Positions 11,324-22,928 of a stretch of DNA of 64,000 nucleotides are shown here, piece after piece. The notes beneath the pieces were generated by a model. The model was given only the letters and a program-made list of their open reading frames with translations, made no database searches and was not told the origin of the DNA. Every line of letters begins with the position of its first letter. Position 1 is the stretch's first letter. Source of the DNA: Eucalyptus grandis (lineage: Eukaryota; Streptophyta; Magnoliopsida; Myrtales; Myrtaceae); NCBI RefSeq assembly GCF_016545825.1, contig NC_052619.1, positions 53,866,933 to 53,930,932 on the forward strand. The letters run 5' to 3'. The translations under genes were made by a program, and so were the position numbers.

Positions 11324-13469
11324 TTGTTGCGACCTACCACCTTGAGGTTCAATCCCAAGGGAAGTAAATTTAGAGCTAATTGCCTCTGAGATGGTCTATG
11401 CTTCGAACAAATGATAGCCAGTAGATCCTCATTTGCTAATGCCACTATTGGACTATCAATCATAAACGTGGGCTCTCCTTAGCCCTTAGCCCATATCTTG
11501 CGTGATGGGTATTCATTTTAGAGTTTTTTACTAACACCCTAGGTGTCATCTAGGAGTCGTCACTGACCTCGTTTTTGGGGGGTCAGTTAGGTTACCCAAT
11601 CGAGAAACAGGAGCATTTTCTCGATTTCTATAGAACTAGAGATTAATGAGCTCGGGGACTCGAGTTACGCTAATGTTTTTATTATCGTTCTTTTGATACC
11701 TAATTAGTTGAGTTGTTACCTAAATGATCATGCATTTGTTCTTTACCTTTTTCGTGGTAGTTAGATCTCATTAGGTGATCATGTGTGGACGGTCCATTAA
11801 GATATCTAAACTAGTTCTAATCACAGCATCTAAGAAATACAACAAACAATGAAAAGAAAGGGGGTTGCATAAACAACCAATGGACCGCCTTGGTGGTGCT
11901 GGTTTTGTATTTGGACCATTCAAATCACGGACAAGACATACAAACAACCATCCAATGCAAAACAAAGGCAAACTGTTGCGAAACGTAAGCGATTGAACAA
12001 TAAAATCGACAAAATAAGAAAATAGATCGGACGTCAGATTTACGCGGTTCAGTCATAGTAAATTACATATACGGGTAAAGCAATAATGAATTTCACTATA
12101 GATCAAATAATATAATGGAAATTACAACTTTTGACACTTGATTTTTTAGTCTACGCATTGATAAAGGTAGAAAATTTGAAATTAGAGTTTCTGATCACAA
12201 CGGAACCGTTTCCCAAAAACAAAGTGTTGTTTTTCGTTTCTTTCTTTTGTCTTGTCATTGTTAAACAATTTCTCATTCATTTCTAATGATTTGACCAAAA
12301 GTCAACCTCGAGTCAAAAGTTAGCTTTTTGCAAAAGAAGATTATAAATTACGCTAATTTCCCTTTAGCCAAATTAATTTTTAAAATTTTAAAGATTTGAC
12401 TCAAAAATCAACTTTTAGGAAAAGTCAATTAAAGTGTTTGACTTGTGGTCATATCTTTGACAAAAAAAAAAATTGGAAAAGTAAAAAATCCACAAATGAT
12501 CTCGTTTTTGTCTCAATTTGACTTTTGCATTAAAAATTTTGTGAAAATGGATTACGAACTTTGTTTTCTGAATTTTTTGGTTTAGGTTCAAAATTGGCAA
12601 AAAATAAATTATTTTTGTTCTAGTCATAATTATGCTTAGTTCTTTTTACGATATTTGGTCCAGGGGTCACTACACATTCAGTCGTCCAATCAATTTCAAA
12701 AACGGTGGTTTCTAAGTGTGAATTGTCATTTTTAACCTTAATTAGGGGGTCAAATTCAATTCTTCGTGATTTGCGAATAGGCACTTCCACTCCACTTATT
12801 TTTTTGAGATAAGTTAAAATCCGGGGTCTATTTTGGAAAATTGATTCAAGGACTTCTCAATTTGAGGAATTTAGTCTTCTTGAACATAAGAAAACTATGC
12901 TAATGAAATTCATTTGGAGAAATTCAAGTTGACCCATTCGAAACTACGGTTTAATGTAAAAAATTGAGGCTCAATTTCACCATTAAACCTCAAATACAAT
13001 TTTAGCATAAAAGTCATGCCATCAATTCAAAGTCAATTTGGATACAATGAGTCACCCTAGGTATGGGCAATTAATCCAATAGATGCCTAGCGATATTAAT
13101 TGAATCAAATTTCAATTAATTTGTAATTTTGAGCAAGAAATTACATGCCATTGTCCAATTTAGCTCAGAAAGTCCAATGACATGCACCCATGAGGTAAGT
13201 CTAATATTTGTCATGTTAATTATGTAATTAGGCCGATACAAAATTATCAGATTGCGTTTATATGGTTTCATTTGGCCTAATTTCATCAAAATTGGACCGT
13301 TTCTTTTTAAATGGGATTGTTTTTCCTCAAATTAGACAAGATTTCCTTTCAATTTAGTCCTTGAGAGTGTTTCAGAACCCCAAGGACCAAGCTGCCCAAG
13401 GAATAGCCGAACCGGTTGGACTAGTGCGACTGATCCGACCGACCACTAGCGGAAAAGGTTGGCTTGGCC
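11324..13469 (-). mobile_element. LTR-like AT-rich remnant (left part, interrupted)
   Basis: Begins TGTTGCGACC at 11324, a terminus like the TGTCGCGACC/TGTTGTGACTCG ends seen at 22929 and 46926. At 11530-11700 it carries the box AGGAGTCGTCACT...GGTTACCCAATCGAG...GGGGACTCGAGTTACGC, which also occurs at 47320-47460, in inverse near 44040-44170, and at 23080-23230. No protein is encoded. The solo LTR at 13470 cuts it, and 17512-17986 is probably its continuation. The true far end is not resolved. Confidence 0.45.
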
Positions 13470-16400
13470 TGTGACATCCTAAATTTCGACCCCGACTCGA
13501 ATATATGAAATGGACATTTCGTCGATGCGTCTATGGTCCTTTTTCTCTGAGTTGGCCACTCACGAGTTAATTAACCTATCGGGTGAAGCCGTTAAGGGAT
13601 ATAAACGTGACAGACATGAGAATTTGATCTTAAATCTACTACTCGATTGTGATAATTGGCAAGGGTCAATGCGGCATCGTTTTAATTGATTAGTGATCGG
13701 ATATAGGTCGATTCGATGGAATGGAGTGATTAAATTGTGGGTGATTCTGGGTGATCGCAAAATTCGCGTTGAATGGCACTAACCCGATTTTCAGTCGATT
13801 CTGTACTCGGTACCCGTAATTGAAACCTTACAATTTTTACGACAACCGAGAGTTGCCAACGAGTCGAAGATGCACAAATGTGGATCGAAAATTATCGACC
13901 ACGGGTTAAATACGATAAAATCCCTAAAAGCTACCTAGTAGGTTAAATCGCGCTAAAATCGCGTCTGATCAATTTTAACCACGAAATTGAATTCAGTTTC
14001 GGGAATTGGATGTTCGAGCGTGTCACAATTTATTTTTAGGACCTCGTCTCATATTTTGGAAAATTTCTGTCATCGGTTCTCGGCAAAAAAAGAAAACAAA
14101 AGTGGAAATTCGGATGGCTGAGCAAAAAGGGATTTTCTACCTTCAATTTAGTTTGTTTTTGAAGAAATAAGAGCAAATTCTTCATTGGTGGACCATTGGC
14201 CTTTAGGGGCAAAGACTTTTGTGCCAAATTGATGATTACATTGGATATTTACATTGACTTATGTGGCTTTCTCTCTCCCCCTCTCTCTTCTCTCGCATGA
14301 AGACCCATCTGCACCAGACCATCCTTTTCTTCTGCCCATCTTCCTCACGTATCTCTCTCTCCCACTTCTCTCTCTCTCTCTCTTCTTTCCCCCCCATATG
14401 TGAACCCCTCACTACCGAACAACTCCCATTTTCCCCTGGTTCTATTTCTTTCATCCCTTGTTGCGGCACCACACTCCACCGAGCAACCTCTTCCCCACGT
14501 CTCCACCAATTCCACCCATAGCACCATCACGCCATCTCCTTTGTTGTTTCAGCCCCATCCTCACACCACCAGCAACTTCCCACCTCACGCTCAGCCACCA
14601 AGTCCATTGCAAGCCCCTCACGTCCGCAGCAGCTTCACGTCCAGCAACCACGTCCCAACCAGCAGCACCACTCACCAACCTCAGCCCGTGTCCAGCACCT
14701 CAGCCGAGCCGAACAGCAGCCAGCAAGCTCAGCCAAGCAGAACCACTTACCAGCCAAGCTATGAGCCTTGAGGGCTGATTTCAGCCTCATTTGGGCCACC
14801 GTAGGAATCGCCGTAGTCACGGGATCCCACCGCCGTCGCCGTGGACCCATTATCTCGCTAATCCGGTGAGTTAACTCCATAATCCTTGATTATGTTGTTA
14901 ATTATACTTATGGGTTAGATTATTATTAATTAGCATGGTTAGATTAGTGCTAAGAAGGAATAATATTAATTTAGTTAGATTAGCTTAAATTTGGATCAGT
15001 TTATTGGACCCTCGCCGTTTACTATTTTTGTAGGGAAAAATGTGCTACGATTTTGAAGTTGCGTTCTTCTTGAGAAATGTTTTAGACATCTTTATCTATT
15101 ACAGATATTTTTCTCAAGATTTTATGGATTTAAAAGAATGAGATTTCGACTTCGTTAAAAAAAAATACATAATCTCGGATTATGCTGAAACTTGTGACCT
15201 TTTGGTGTTGCAAGGATTTTTATCAACTCTTAGGGTCTATTTTCAAAAGGGTTTCTTCATGAAAGTTTTTGTCACATATTTTAGTTTAACATACTCAAAT
15301 TTCAGATCAAACAGACATATTTTGGACCTCGAACCAAACTGATTTTGGAAAACAGACTTTCTGAACACGGTCACAGTTTTTGCAACGGATTGAGCAATTT
15401 ACTGCTCTTAATCTAGAAAGATATGGGCTGAGGTGTCTTCATGAAAAATGTTTCGTTAGGTATCTTTTATAACATATTGAAATTTGAGAATTTTCCAAAC
15501 TCATTTGGTTGGGTTTCTGGATTTAAACTTGGAAACGCGTGAGTGGCCCGGTTTCTGCTAATTCGGACCGGTTATGGTTTTGTGGTTGTTCTTGATGTTG
15601 TGATTGCTGAATAAGGTGTATTTAGTGATGTGGTGGACTTGTGGCATGCTTAGAGCTTATGTGTGAGATTATGAGGTGGATTGTTCCTTGTTGGTTGTTT
15701 ATTGTTATTACAAAACATGACCTTTTGGACTATTAAATAGAAAATAAATGAGGTGTCGGGTCTAGACACCAAAAATTATTTGCCCAATGAAATAATGAGG
15801 TTTTAAACTAGGTGTGTGCAAATTTTGACGGATTAATTTTGAGTTCGTGAGCACCTATGAATTTATTTATAAACGTTTTGAATAAAAAAAAAGGGTTACT
15901 AAGGTTAGTTTTCAAAAGAGGGTGGTTGGAAAGGAAATTAGAAAAAGAATATGGTGTCGAGTTTGGATGCCAATTTTTATGTGCTCAATAAAACAATGAG
16001 GTTTTATACGAGGTGCGTGCAAAGTTTGGCGGGTTAATTTCAAATATGGGACCCTATACGAATTTATTTCGGAAGGTTTGAACAAAAAAAAAAGAGTTAC
16101 TAAGTTTATTTTTAAAAGGGGATTTTGGTGTTTTGGCTATATGATGGAAGGTAAAAGTTGACTTGATCGATAATGTGCCTGCATGGTCAGGTTAATCAAG
16201 TTAATTAAACACAAATTATTTATTTAATTACGATTTATTTAATTAATTGTAATTTATTTAATTATTTATTATTTTCTTGAAATTATACCGGGATAGCTGG
16301 TCGTCGAATTTCGTGCTAATTGTTGTGGTGTAATCGGTTTATGCAATTGAGTGCTAATTTGCACAATTGAGTGATGATTGTTGATTTTCATTTATTATTT

Positions 16401-17506
16401 CAAAATTATGAAATTTTGGTATTTAATTAGAAAATATCGGGTGTCGGGTTTCGACCCGAAGATATTTTTAAATATTATATAAAATAGTGGGATTTTAAAA
16501 GGAAGAATATCAATTTTTAAGACTCGATCTAACCGTGTACTCACACATGATTATTTTCACTGGGTGTTTTTAATACGAAGAAAATAGGCCAAGCGCATTA
16601 TCTTAATTGAAACATTTGAGTGCAATGCACAATGTCCTTGACCGGAATTGAATGATCGTGTAATGGTTATGAGAACCTGTCCCCGATGTGCATTAGGTAG
16701 ACGTTGCCCCTATATGGGATTCCTATGGACAACGGATGCCGGTCACAGTAGAGGCTGGATCGATGCTTCTTCGGGATTGTCGTCTAGTGTAGACGTTGCC
16801 ATGCTTAATGGGGTGAGACGATGCCTGGTTACGCCAAAAGACCGCCGAACATCAAGTAGGCCATGCCCAATGGGCCGTAATCAATTGGAACGTGTGAATG
16901 ATTGAGATAAACGTGCCTGATTATACGACAAAATTGTGTGGCACGAAATGAAACATGTCATAACGATTTGACCTTATAATCAAGACCCTTGTGATTGATT
17001 GAGATTTGAGTGAGACATTCCAATTGATGCATATGCATTGAGTATATGAACTGTGCTGACGTGTAGGAAGGAACTGAGATAAGGTAAGTTTTCTGTGATG
17101 TGTGGTTAGACTATCTCTAGGCGAATTCTCATCCTAATCGGGGTTTAGGGTGTGGACTCATTGAGATTTGTTCTCACCTCATCATGGTTTGAACATTTTC
17201 AGGTCCCTAGTGTGGAGAACCGGAGCCCGAGGCTAAAGATTCCGGAGTGTAGGTAGCTTAGTAGTTTCTTTTGGAGACAGACGTGTGTATAAACCTATAG
17301 GTTGAACCTAATGTATTTATAATGTGTGTTTTGTGAAAATTGGTTGTCCTGCTTTTCTATCCCATGCTTGATTATTATCTGGGGTTTATTAGTTCGGTTT
17401 CGCATGTGCATAAAACAAAAGGGTCGGCGACGCATTTTGTGAATGTCGAAAAAATTTTAGTCGACCGCGGAGGGATGTGTGCGTGCTTGAGGTTCGGGGT
17501 GTGACA
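13470..17506 (+). mobile_element. Second solo LTR, same family as 3611-7194
   Basis: Starts TGTGACATCC and ends GGGGTGTGACA, with target duplication TGGCC (13465-13469 and 17507-17511). Length is 4037 bp. It contains a CT-rich, Pro/Ser-rich segment (14260-14780), an intact donor CCG|GTGAGTT at 14866, tandem-repeat-like GATGCC motifs (16680-16860), acceptor GTGTAG and microexon 17067-17083 (GAAGGAACTGAGATAAG), donor GTAAGTT at 17084, and acceptor TTTTCAG at 17202. No primer site or pol follows. The exon after the last acceptor has no open frame here. Confidence 0.9.
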
Positions 17507-17511
17507 TGGCC

Positions 17512-17986
17512 CTCCGCCGACCGGCTCTTGGTGTCAACGACCACCCATGGTTGTCCCATCATGTGTATTTCATTCCCGTGCCCTTCAAAATTTCATATTT
17601 TGCGAAAATGCCCATTGATTTTGTGAAATTACAGAATTACCCATAACTAAGCCTTGCAAATTTAGTTTAAAATTTTGTATTCGACACAGCGACACCATCT
17701 GGATGATCATATGACACATTTTAACCTTGATTAGCCTCTAATGGAATTAATTAGGCTATCCGATCAAGTTTTAGCCATCGGATTGAACCGATGGCTAAGA
17801 TTCGATCTTGAAGGAGAGAGTATAAGACATTTTCCCTCCAAATCTTAAGGGGGTCTCATTTGCATATTTTCAGATCTGAAATTTCTAAATTCACTCTCTC
17901 CCCCCTTCCCTCTTTCTCTCTCTTCTTGACTACCGTCTATCTCTCCGGTGATCCTCAGCTCCCTTCTATCACTATCGAAGTAGTAG
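17512..17986. other. Flank between solo LTR and gypsy-1
   Basis: Probably the continuation of the DNA interrupted at 13469. It contains AGTATAAGAC (17819-17828), which could be a TATA box, followed by a pyrimidine-rich tract (CTCTCTCCCCCCTTCCC and beyond) at 17895-17935. This resembles a plant core promoter of an LTR, but no coding sequence follows before gypsy-1. Confidence 0.35.
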
Positions 17987-19019
17987 TGTGCATCCCAAAT
18001 TTTCAATCCTGTATTCTATTAAATAAATCAAGCATTTCATCGATGCACCTATAGGGTTGTTTTCAGAGCTAATCATTCTCAAGATAATTAGACTATCTAG
18101 GGAAGCTATTAAGGAATTTTAATGCGATAGACTTGAGAATTTGACCAAGAATTAGCTTCTCGACCATGATCATCTTTAGAGGCCATTACGGCACAGTTAA
18201 AAATCAATTAGGGATTAGAGATAGGTCGGCTCAATTGAGGAAAAATACCAATTGGATCGGTGAGTTGTTGGTTGAATTTATAGAGGTCGAGAAGATTTGA
18301 TTCGAAGAGAATTTGAAATGGAATTGAAGCAATTCCACCCAAATTCGTGTGCCCCCTCTAGCCTACAACAATTGGACCATTTCAATTAGTTCCTAGAAGG
18401 ATTTGGTAGCTGATTTTTAGCCAAGGATGCAATTGGTGGTGGTGGATGGTCAAGGGGACCAAAAGGAGGAAGATAAGGCAAGTGGTGGCCCCCTTGTTCC
18501 CTCCCTCTCTCCTCCATCTCTTCCTCCCCCTCAAGACCGGTCGACAACCCCATTTCTTCCTCCATCTTGTTGTTTTCAAACCCTAGCAGCCAAGGAGAAG
18601 CCACCGCAACAAGCCCGCATGCCGCCAGGATCGCTTGCTGCCGCCGTTCGTCGCCGTGCGTCGCCGTTGCACCATGCATCACCGCGTGTGTCTCCGCCTT
18701 GTTGTGCCCAGCTCGCCGTCGTCCTTGGTTGTTCGTGCGCCGTCCAACACCATGAGCCACTTCCAGAGGTTCCTCCGATCACTGTGAGTTCCCGCTTGAA
18801 CCCGATTTAGTCCCTTCAACCTTCCTCGGTCCATCATCGCCTCAAACCGAGCTGGTTTCCCTCTTTTCCAGCCAAGAACATAAGCTTAAGGAGTGGATTT
18901 TCCAGCAAGGGTTTAGCCCGTTTTGAGATCTTTCCCGGCCCCGAAAGTTAGGCTCGCTTTGGAGAAAAGTGAGCCCCATTGTGTCCCTGACGATTTGAGC
19001 CGATCGGATCATCGAACAA

Positions 19020-20022
19020 GTGAGTTTAACTCATTAATCCTCTCTTAGTAGGTTAATGACGCTTAAGGGTTGATTAGATTAAGTTAAGTATGATTAAGTG
19101 GTTAGTTAGATTAGATTAGTGAAACTTAATTAATTGTCAATGCATAGTAGGTGGTTAGTTAGTGCAATTAGGGCCTAGACGAGCTCTAGTATTTATCTAG
19201 AGTGACTTAGAAATTTTCCGGATCCATTTCGGCATTCAATTAGGCTTTTTCGAGCCTAAGTTGATTTATTGTCATTTATTTAATATTTTGTGTAATTATT
19301 TAATTATTTATTTATTTTCTAGAAATTAGACCGAGATAGCCAAAGGACTGGAATTTTATGCTGATTGTTGTGGTGTGGTTCGTTTATTTATTTGAGCTCT
19401 AATTTGTGCTAAATTGATTTAATTGTAATTTTAGGATTTTATTCCTAAATTAATTAATTTTTGGTAATTAATTGGAAAATTACCGGGCGTCGGTCTACAG
19501 CGCCAAAAATCTAATTTTGGACTGTTGAAAGTAGTGGGAAGATCAAAAGTGAAATTATTGTATTTTGGCTAAGACTGACCATGTACCCACACACAGGTAT
19601 TTTTATTGGGTATGATAAAAATGATGAGTTGGTTGTATGGTGGAAGTGATATACTATATTGGCTTGGGGCCCTAATTTATCAGCTTTGGGTGCATATATA
19701 AATAGTATACCATAGTATCAGCTTTGGGCGAGCAATTTATTATTAGCTTTGGGTGAGCATATATAGTATACTATATTGGCATGAGGGCCCTAAATTATCA
19801 GTTTTGGGTGAGCATATATATAGTATACTATGTTATCAGCTTTGGGTGAGCTATACTATCTATTTATCAGTTTTGGGTGAGCAATCTTGATTTGATAGGA
19901 CTTTATAGATAGTATTGAATGTACAGACCTGGGGAAGGTCGTGGTGACATATAATCGACTGAGTGAAATTGATCGACGATTCGATCTGAGTGAATAACTG
20001 TTTGAATTCTATTATCTGACAG
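19020..20022 (+). other. Predicted first leader intron inside the LTR
   Basis: Donor CGAACAA|GTGAGTTTAACTC at 19020 and acceptor ATTATCTGACAG ending at 20022. The donor block recurs at the same LTR position at 14866 (CCGGTGAGTTAACTCC), 38895 and, on the minus strand, 52601, and is mutated to ATGAGTT at about 4938 and 59936. The body holds the LTR-specific tandem repeats. It is predicted from sequence only; no transcript is available. Confidence 0.45.
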
Positions 20023-20040
20023 GAAGGAACTGAGGCTAAG
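20023..20040 (+). other. Predicted 18-nt leader microexon
   Basis: GAAGGAACTGAGGCTAAG lies between an acceptor (CTGACAG) and a strong donor (GTAAGTC). Equivalent segments occur in the other LTRs: 17067-17083, 39871-39888 and, on the minus strand, 51092-51076 (TAAGGAACTGAGGCAAG), each with AG before and GTAAGT or GTGAGT after. Conservation of both borders across diverged LTRs supports an exon. Confidence 0.5.
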
Positions 20041-20163
20041 GTAAGTCTTTTGACCCGTGGTGTGCTTAGGCAGCCCTTAGGGTGTATTTTATTCCTAATC
20101 GAGTCTTAAGGAGGTAGAACTTGTTGAGACGTTGTCTCACCCCATTGTGGGATAACATTTCAG
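20041..20163 (+). other. Predicted second leader intron, 123 nt
   Basis: GTAAGTC donor, possible branch site CCTAATC at 20094, and acceptor GATAACATTTCAG ending at 20163. Counterparts are 17084-17202, 39889-40011 and, on the minus strand, 51075-50945, all about 119-131 nt with the same internal CCTAATCG-type and CTCACCCC boxes. Confidence 0.55.
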
Positions 20164-20171
20164 GTCCATAG

Positions 20172-20603
20172 ATGATAGCACCTCCAGCTCCTCCCGAGCA
20201 TTTTGGTATACCAGAGGAAATCACTGAGATAGGTTATCACATTCCGATACACCATCACTCTGAAGGCTTGGAATATGTACTGGTGAAATCCATCGTCTAG
20301 GTTGATGTGGGTGAACCCCAAAAAGTGCCCCATAAATACCGGCCGTGGTATCGCCATTACAATGATGGACGAAGGGTGGGCCCTTTACCGGAATCTAATG
20401 TATCTCTGTACGTTTTAGAGGTAGCGTTTGGGAAGGGGACAGCAGATCCCAAGGGTGGATCAGTGGTTGATGCGAAGGATCCTAAGCTCAAAGGCGATTT
20501 TGACTCTCCGATGTACTTAGCAGTGGGCTCTAGCTGGAGCATGAAAGAAGGAGAGATCGTTGAGTCAGAGGAGGATCCAGAGGAGGATCCTGGAGAGGAT
20601 TGA
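20172..20603 (+). CDS. LTR-internal open reading frame, unknown product (one stop)
   Basis: Eight nt past the predicted acceptor an ATG opens a frame of 143 codons to TGA at 20601-20603. It is broken once by TAG at codon 43 (20298), where a CAG would give glutamine. Readable parts are MIAPPAPPEHFGIPEEITEI, YHIPIHHHSEGLEYVLVKS, VPHKYRPWYRHYNDGRRVG and SLYVLEVAFGKG, with an acidic end EESEEDPEEDPGED-like. There is no zinc knuckle, membrane segment or known domain that I recognise. The 3' LTR copy (40020-40466) keeps the same frame, the same TAG, and differs by in-frame GAG-repeat length, so there is no frameshift between copies. The related solo LTRs at 3611 and 13470 lack this frame. It may be a captured gene piece or an N-terminal extension expressed from spliced RNA. 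The function is unknown. Confidence 0.5.
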
Positions 20604-20912
20604 AACCCCACCCTTGTTTGCAAGACTTGTGTACGAAACTAGCTTAAGTAGAACCTGACCTGTTAGTGTACTGTATGTATATATATGACTCAGTTGTTAT
20701 ATATGTATATAAGTGTGATGGTTTTTCAGGTTCAAGATTTTTAGTCCTACTCTCACATCCCAACTGTTTTATTGTCTGAGGATTTTATATTTGTTTTCGC
20801 ATGCGTATTAAAATGAACAAGGTCGACAATGCGTCCTGGGACGTCACTATTTAATCGACCAATGAGGGATGGGCGCACGCTTGAGAATCGGGGTGTGACA
20901 TCCCCGTTTAAG

Positions 20913-20924
20913 TGGTATCAGAGC
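20913..20924 (+). promoter_or_regulatory. Primer binding site (tRNA-iMet type) of gypsy-1
   Basis: TGGTATCAGAGC lies 12 nt after the 5' LTR. It is complementary to the 3' end of plant initiator Met tRNA and is the usual plus-strand position for priming minus-strand DNA synthesis. Confidence 0.92.
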
Positions 20925-21106
20925 AATGGTTAGAGATTTGAGTGATAATGTGCGATGGTTCATGGGATAGTAGTATAAAATGACATTTAAATTCATGTTG
21001 ATGCATGTCTGTGGTAGCTAATTGGTAGACTTGCTTGTTGGTTAGATCACTCTATTTTTAATTCGGTATGGAATTCGGAGCAAGTTTCAGTAGATAAGGC
21101 TGAGCC

Positions 21107-22370
21107 ATGAGTTATCAAGAGCAGCGAACTCCCACCAAGTGGACCATTAGGGCCGTGACTCGGGGTAGAACGTCGACTAGGGTTGGTACTCGAGGATGCC
21201 GAGATCGAGCACCAGCTCAAGTTAGCACGAGTGGAGTGGCATCGCCTCTCGTTGGTGCCAGGGTAGCAACCCCTAGTGATCCCAAAATTGAGGGGATCAT
21301 GTAGGCGCTAGAAGCCATGAGAGATGTGATGGCACAGCAGGCACATAATTAAGTCGTTGTTGCTACTGCCGTAGTTGCCGCACCTGCTGTCGCACCTGCT
21401 GCCGCGCCTGCTAAGGTTCAACCTGAGAACGTAGTGGTGCAGAGAGAGAGAGGTCGATACACAAGGTGGAACAGTTTTTGAAGCTGAGCCCGCCAAGATT
21501 TACGGGTACCAGAGACCCCGAGGTCGCGTCTCTATGGATACAAGATCTGAAGAAGGCCTTTACACTCTTGATGTGCACTGAGGTAGAGAAGGTAACCCTA
21601 GTAGTATATCAATTGCAGGGCAATGCCAACACCTGGTGGAGAGCCGCTAGAGAAACAGTGTTTCCAGAAGGAGTGGTCCCATCGTGGGATGCATTCCTCC
21701 AGTCGTTTAATGAACAATACTTCTCGAAGAATGCCAAGGAGCGAGAAGATAGAAGAATTTCCGCGACTCCGTCGGGGGTCAATGATTGTTGACCAATATG
21801 GCGTCAAGTTTGCGAAGCTATCTCAGTATGCTCCGAGACTGATTGAAGACCTTGAGGAGAAGGCTCGAAGGTTCAAGAATGGCCTTCGATAAGAGTTAAA
21901 GCAGCTGCGGTGTTGTTCGATTTGGTTGATTACCAAGAAATCTATTGCTGAGCATAGCTGCTCGAAAAGAGCCTGAGTGAACAAGTCACCTCGTTTGGAT
22001 CGAGGTTTACTTCGCACCGAGAAGGAATTTGCCAGGGAAAGAGGCCCATGCCTAGAGGTAGATTTCAAATTCCGCCTAATAGGAATGGTGGAATTGGAAA
22101 ATTAGGGCCGAGTCAGAATGGCTTATGTCGCTTCTGTGGAAGGCGATATGGTACAGCTCCGTATCCTCGAAGATCGGGTGTTTGTTTTGGATTTGGCCAA
22201 TAGGGTCACATGATCAGAGATTGTCCTAACATGCCAAGAGGACAATCGCAGTTGCTGTCGCTGCCGCAGATGGGTCAGATCAGACGGTATGCACCTCAGA
22301 ATGTGCCACGGGGAGGACAGCTAAGACCACCAGTTCAAGGCACGGTGTATGCCATTACGCAGGGTTAGGC
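21107..22370 (+). pseudogene. gag: gypsy-1 gag (capsid and zinc knuckle), degraded
   Basis: Starts MSYQEQRTPTKWTIR. The Retrotrans_gag capsid core spans about 21466-21890 (FLKLSPPRFTGTRDPEVASL, NTWWRAARETVFPEG, NEQYFS), then shifts frame near 21740 into FPRLRRGSMIVDQY and KFAKLSQYAP. The zinc knuckle at 22183-22224 reads CFGFGQ, stop, GHMIRDC: the second Cys of CX2CX4HX4C is Phe and a stop lies inside it. Other stops sit where the family has Gln (EGIM*ALEAM, TQG*AEVAP). Gag packages element RNA into cytoplasmic particles; this copy cannot. Confidence 0.85.
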
Positions 22371-22379
22371 AGAAGTTGC

Positions 22380-22928
22380 ACCTGACGTGATCACAGGTAT
22401 GGTTTCACTAAACGACGATCCTGCTTACACTTTATTCGATCCAGGAGCAATATTGCCGAGCAATATGTTAAGTTGATAGCAGTCAGTCTTGTATTATTGG
22501 AGTCAACAGTTAGTATATCTACACTATTGAAGGATAAAGTGATTGCTTCTTTAGGTTGTTCTGGTTGCAAGCTAGTGATTGGTGAGTGAGAGGGGAAAAT
22601 AGACTTGTTAGTCCTAGCCATGTATAACTTTGATTTGATAATTTGCATGGACTGGCTCACCAAACAACAAGCTAAGATGGATTGCTATCGCAAAGCGATT
22701 CAATTTGATCTGTTAAAGGGTGAGAGCTTCGAGTTTGTCGGAAATCGAGGAGGAACCCTCGATTATTTTGATCTCGTCGCCAGAGGCAACTCGTTTGTTA
22801 GACGAGGGTTGTCAAGGGTACCTGGTAACTCTCGTGGATATGATAGTAGAGGAGTTGAAGATGGAAGACATTATCGTGGTACAAGAATTTTCAGATGTTT
22901 TTCCAAAGGAATTGTCAAGATTACCGCC
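22380..22928 (+). pseudogene. gypsy-1 aspartic protease and linker to reverse transcriptase
   Basis: DPAYTLFDPGA at about 22420-22451 corresponds to the retroviral-type protease active site LFD(S/T)GA; here Ser/Thr is Pro. Downstream, NFDLIICMDWLTKQQAKMDC (about 22626-22685) is the MDWL block that follows the protease in Del/Tekay elements. VVQEFSDVFPKELSRLPPIA leads to the start of reverse transcriptase, where a 2-kb insertion splits the gene at 22928/22929. Confidence 0.8.

Larger units (their letters stand above)
17987..20900 (+). mobile_element. 5' LTR of Ty3/gypsy element gypsy-1
   Basis: Starts TGTGCATCCC (an altered TGTGACATCC), ends GGGGTGTGACA, and is followed after 12 nt by an iMet-type primer site, so it is a 5' LTR on the plus strand. 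Length is 2914 bp. It matches 27736-28464 plus 38120-40683, the split 3' LTR. Inside are an open Pro-rich segment (18427-18810), intron-like signals, tandem CAGCTTTGGGTGAGC repeats (19640-19880) and a coding-like open frame (20172-20603). The sequence ACCAATTGGATCGGTG near 18249 is the intact form of the site into which the copia element inserted in the 3' LTR. Confidence 0.95.

Noticed and set aside
3611..17506. 3611-7194 and 13470-17506 as the two LTRs of one element
   Set aside because: Each has its own 5-bp target duplication, no primer site follows the first, and the DNA between holds a MITE and resistance-gene remnants.
18427..18810. Pro/Ser-rich 127-codon frame in the gypsy-1 5' LTR as a gene
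   Set aside because: The 3' LTR copy starts alike (MQLVVVDGQG) but shifts frame in its second half; composition is low-complexity. It is more likely leader sequence.
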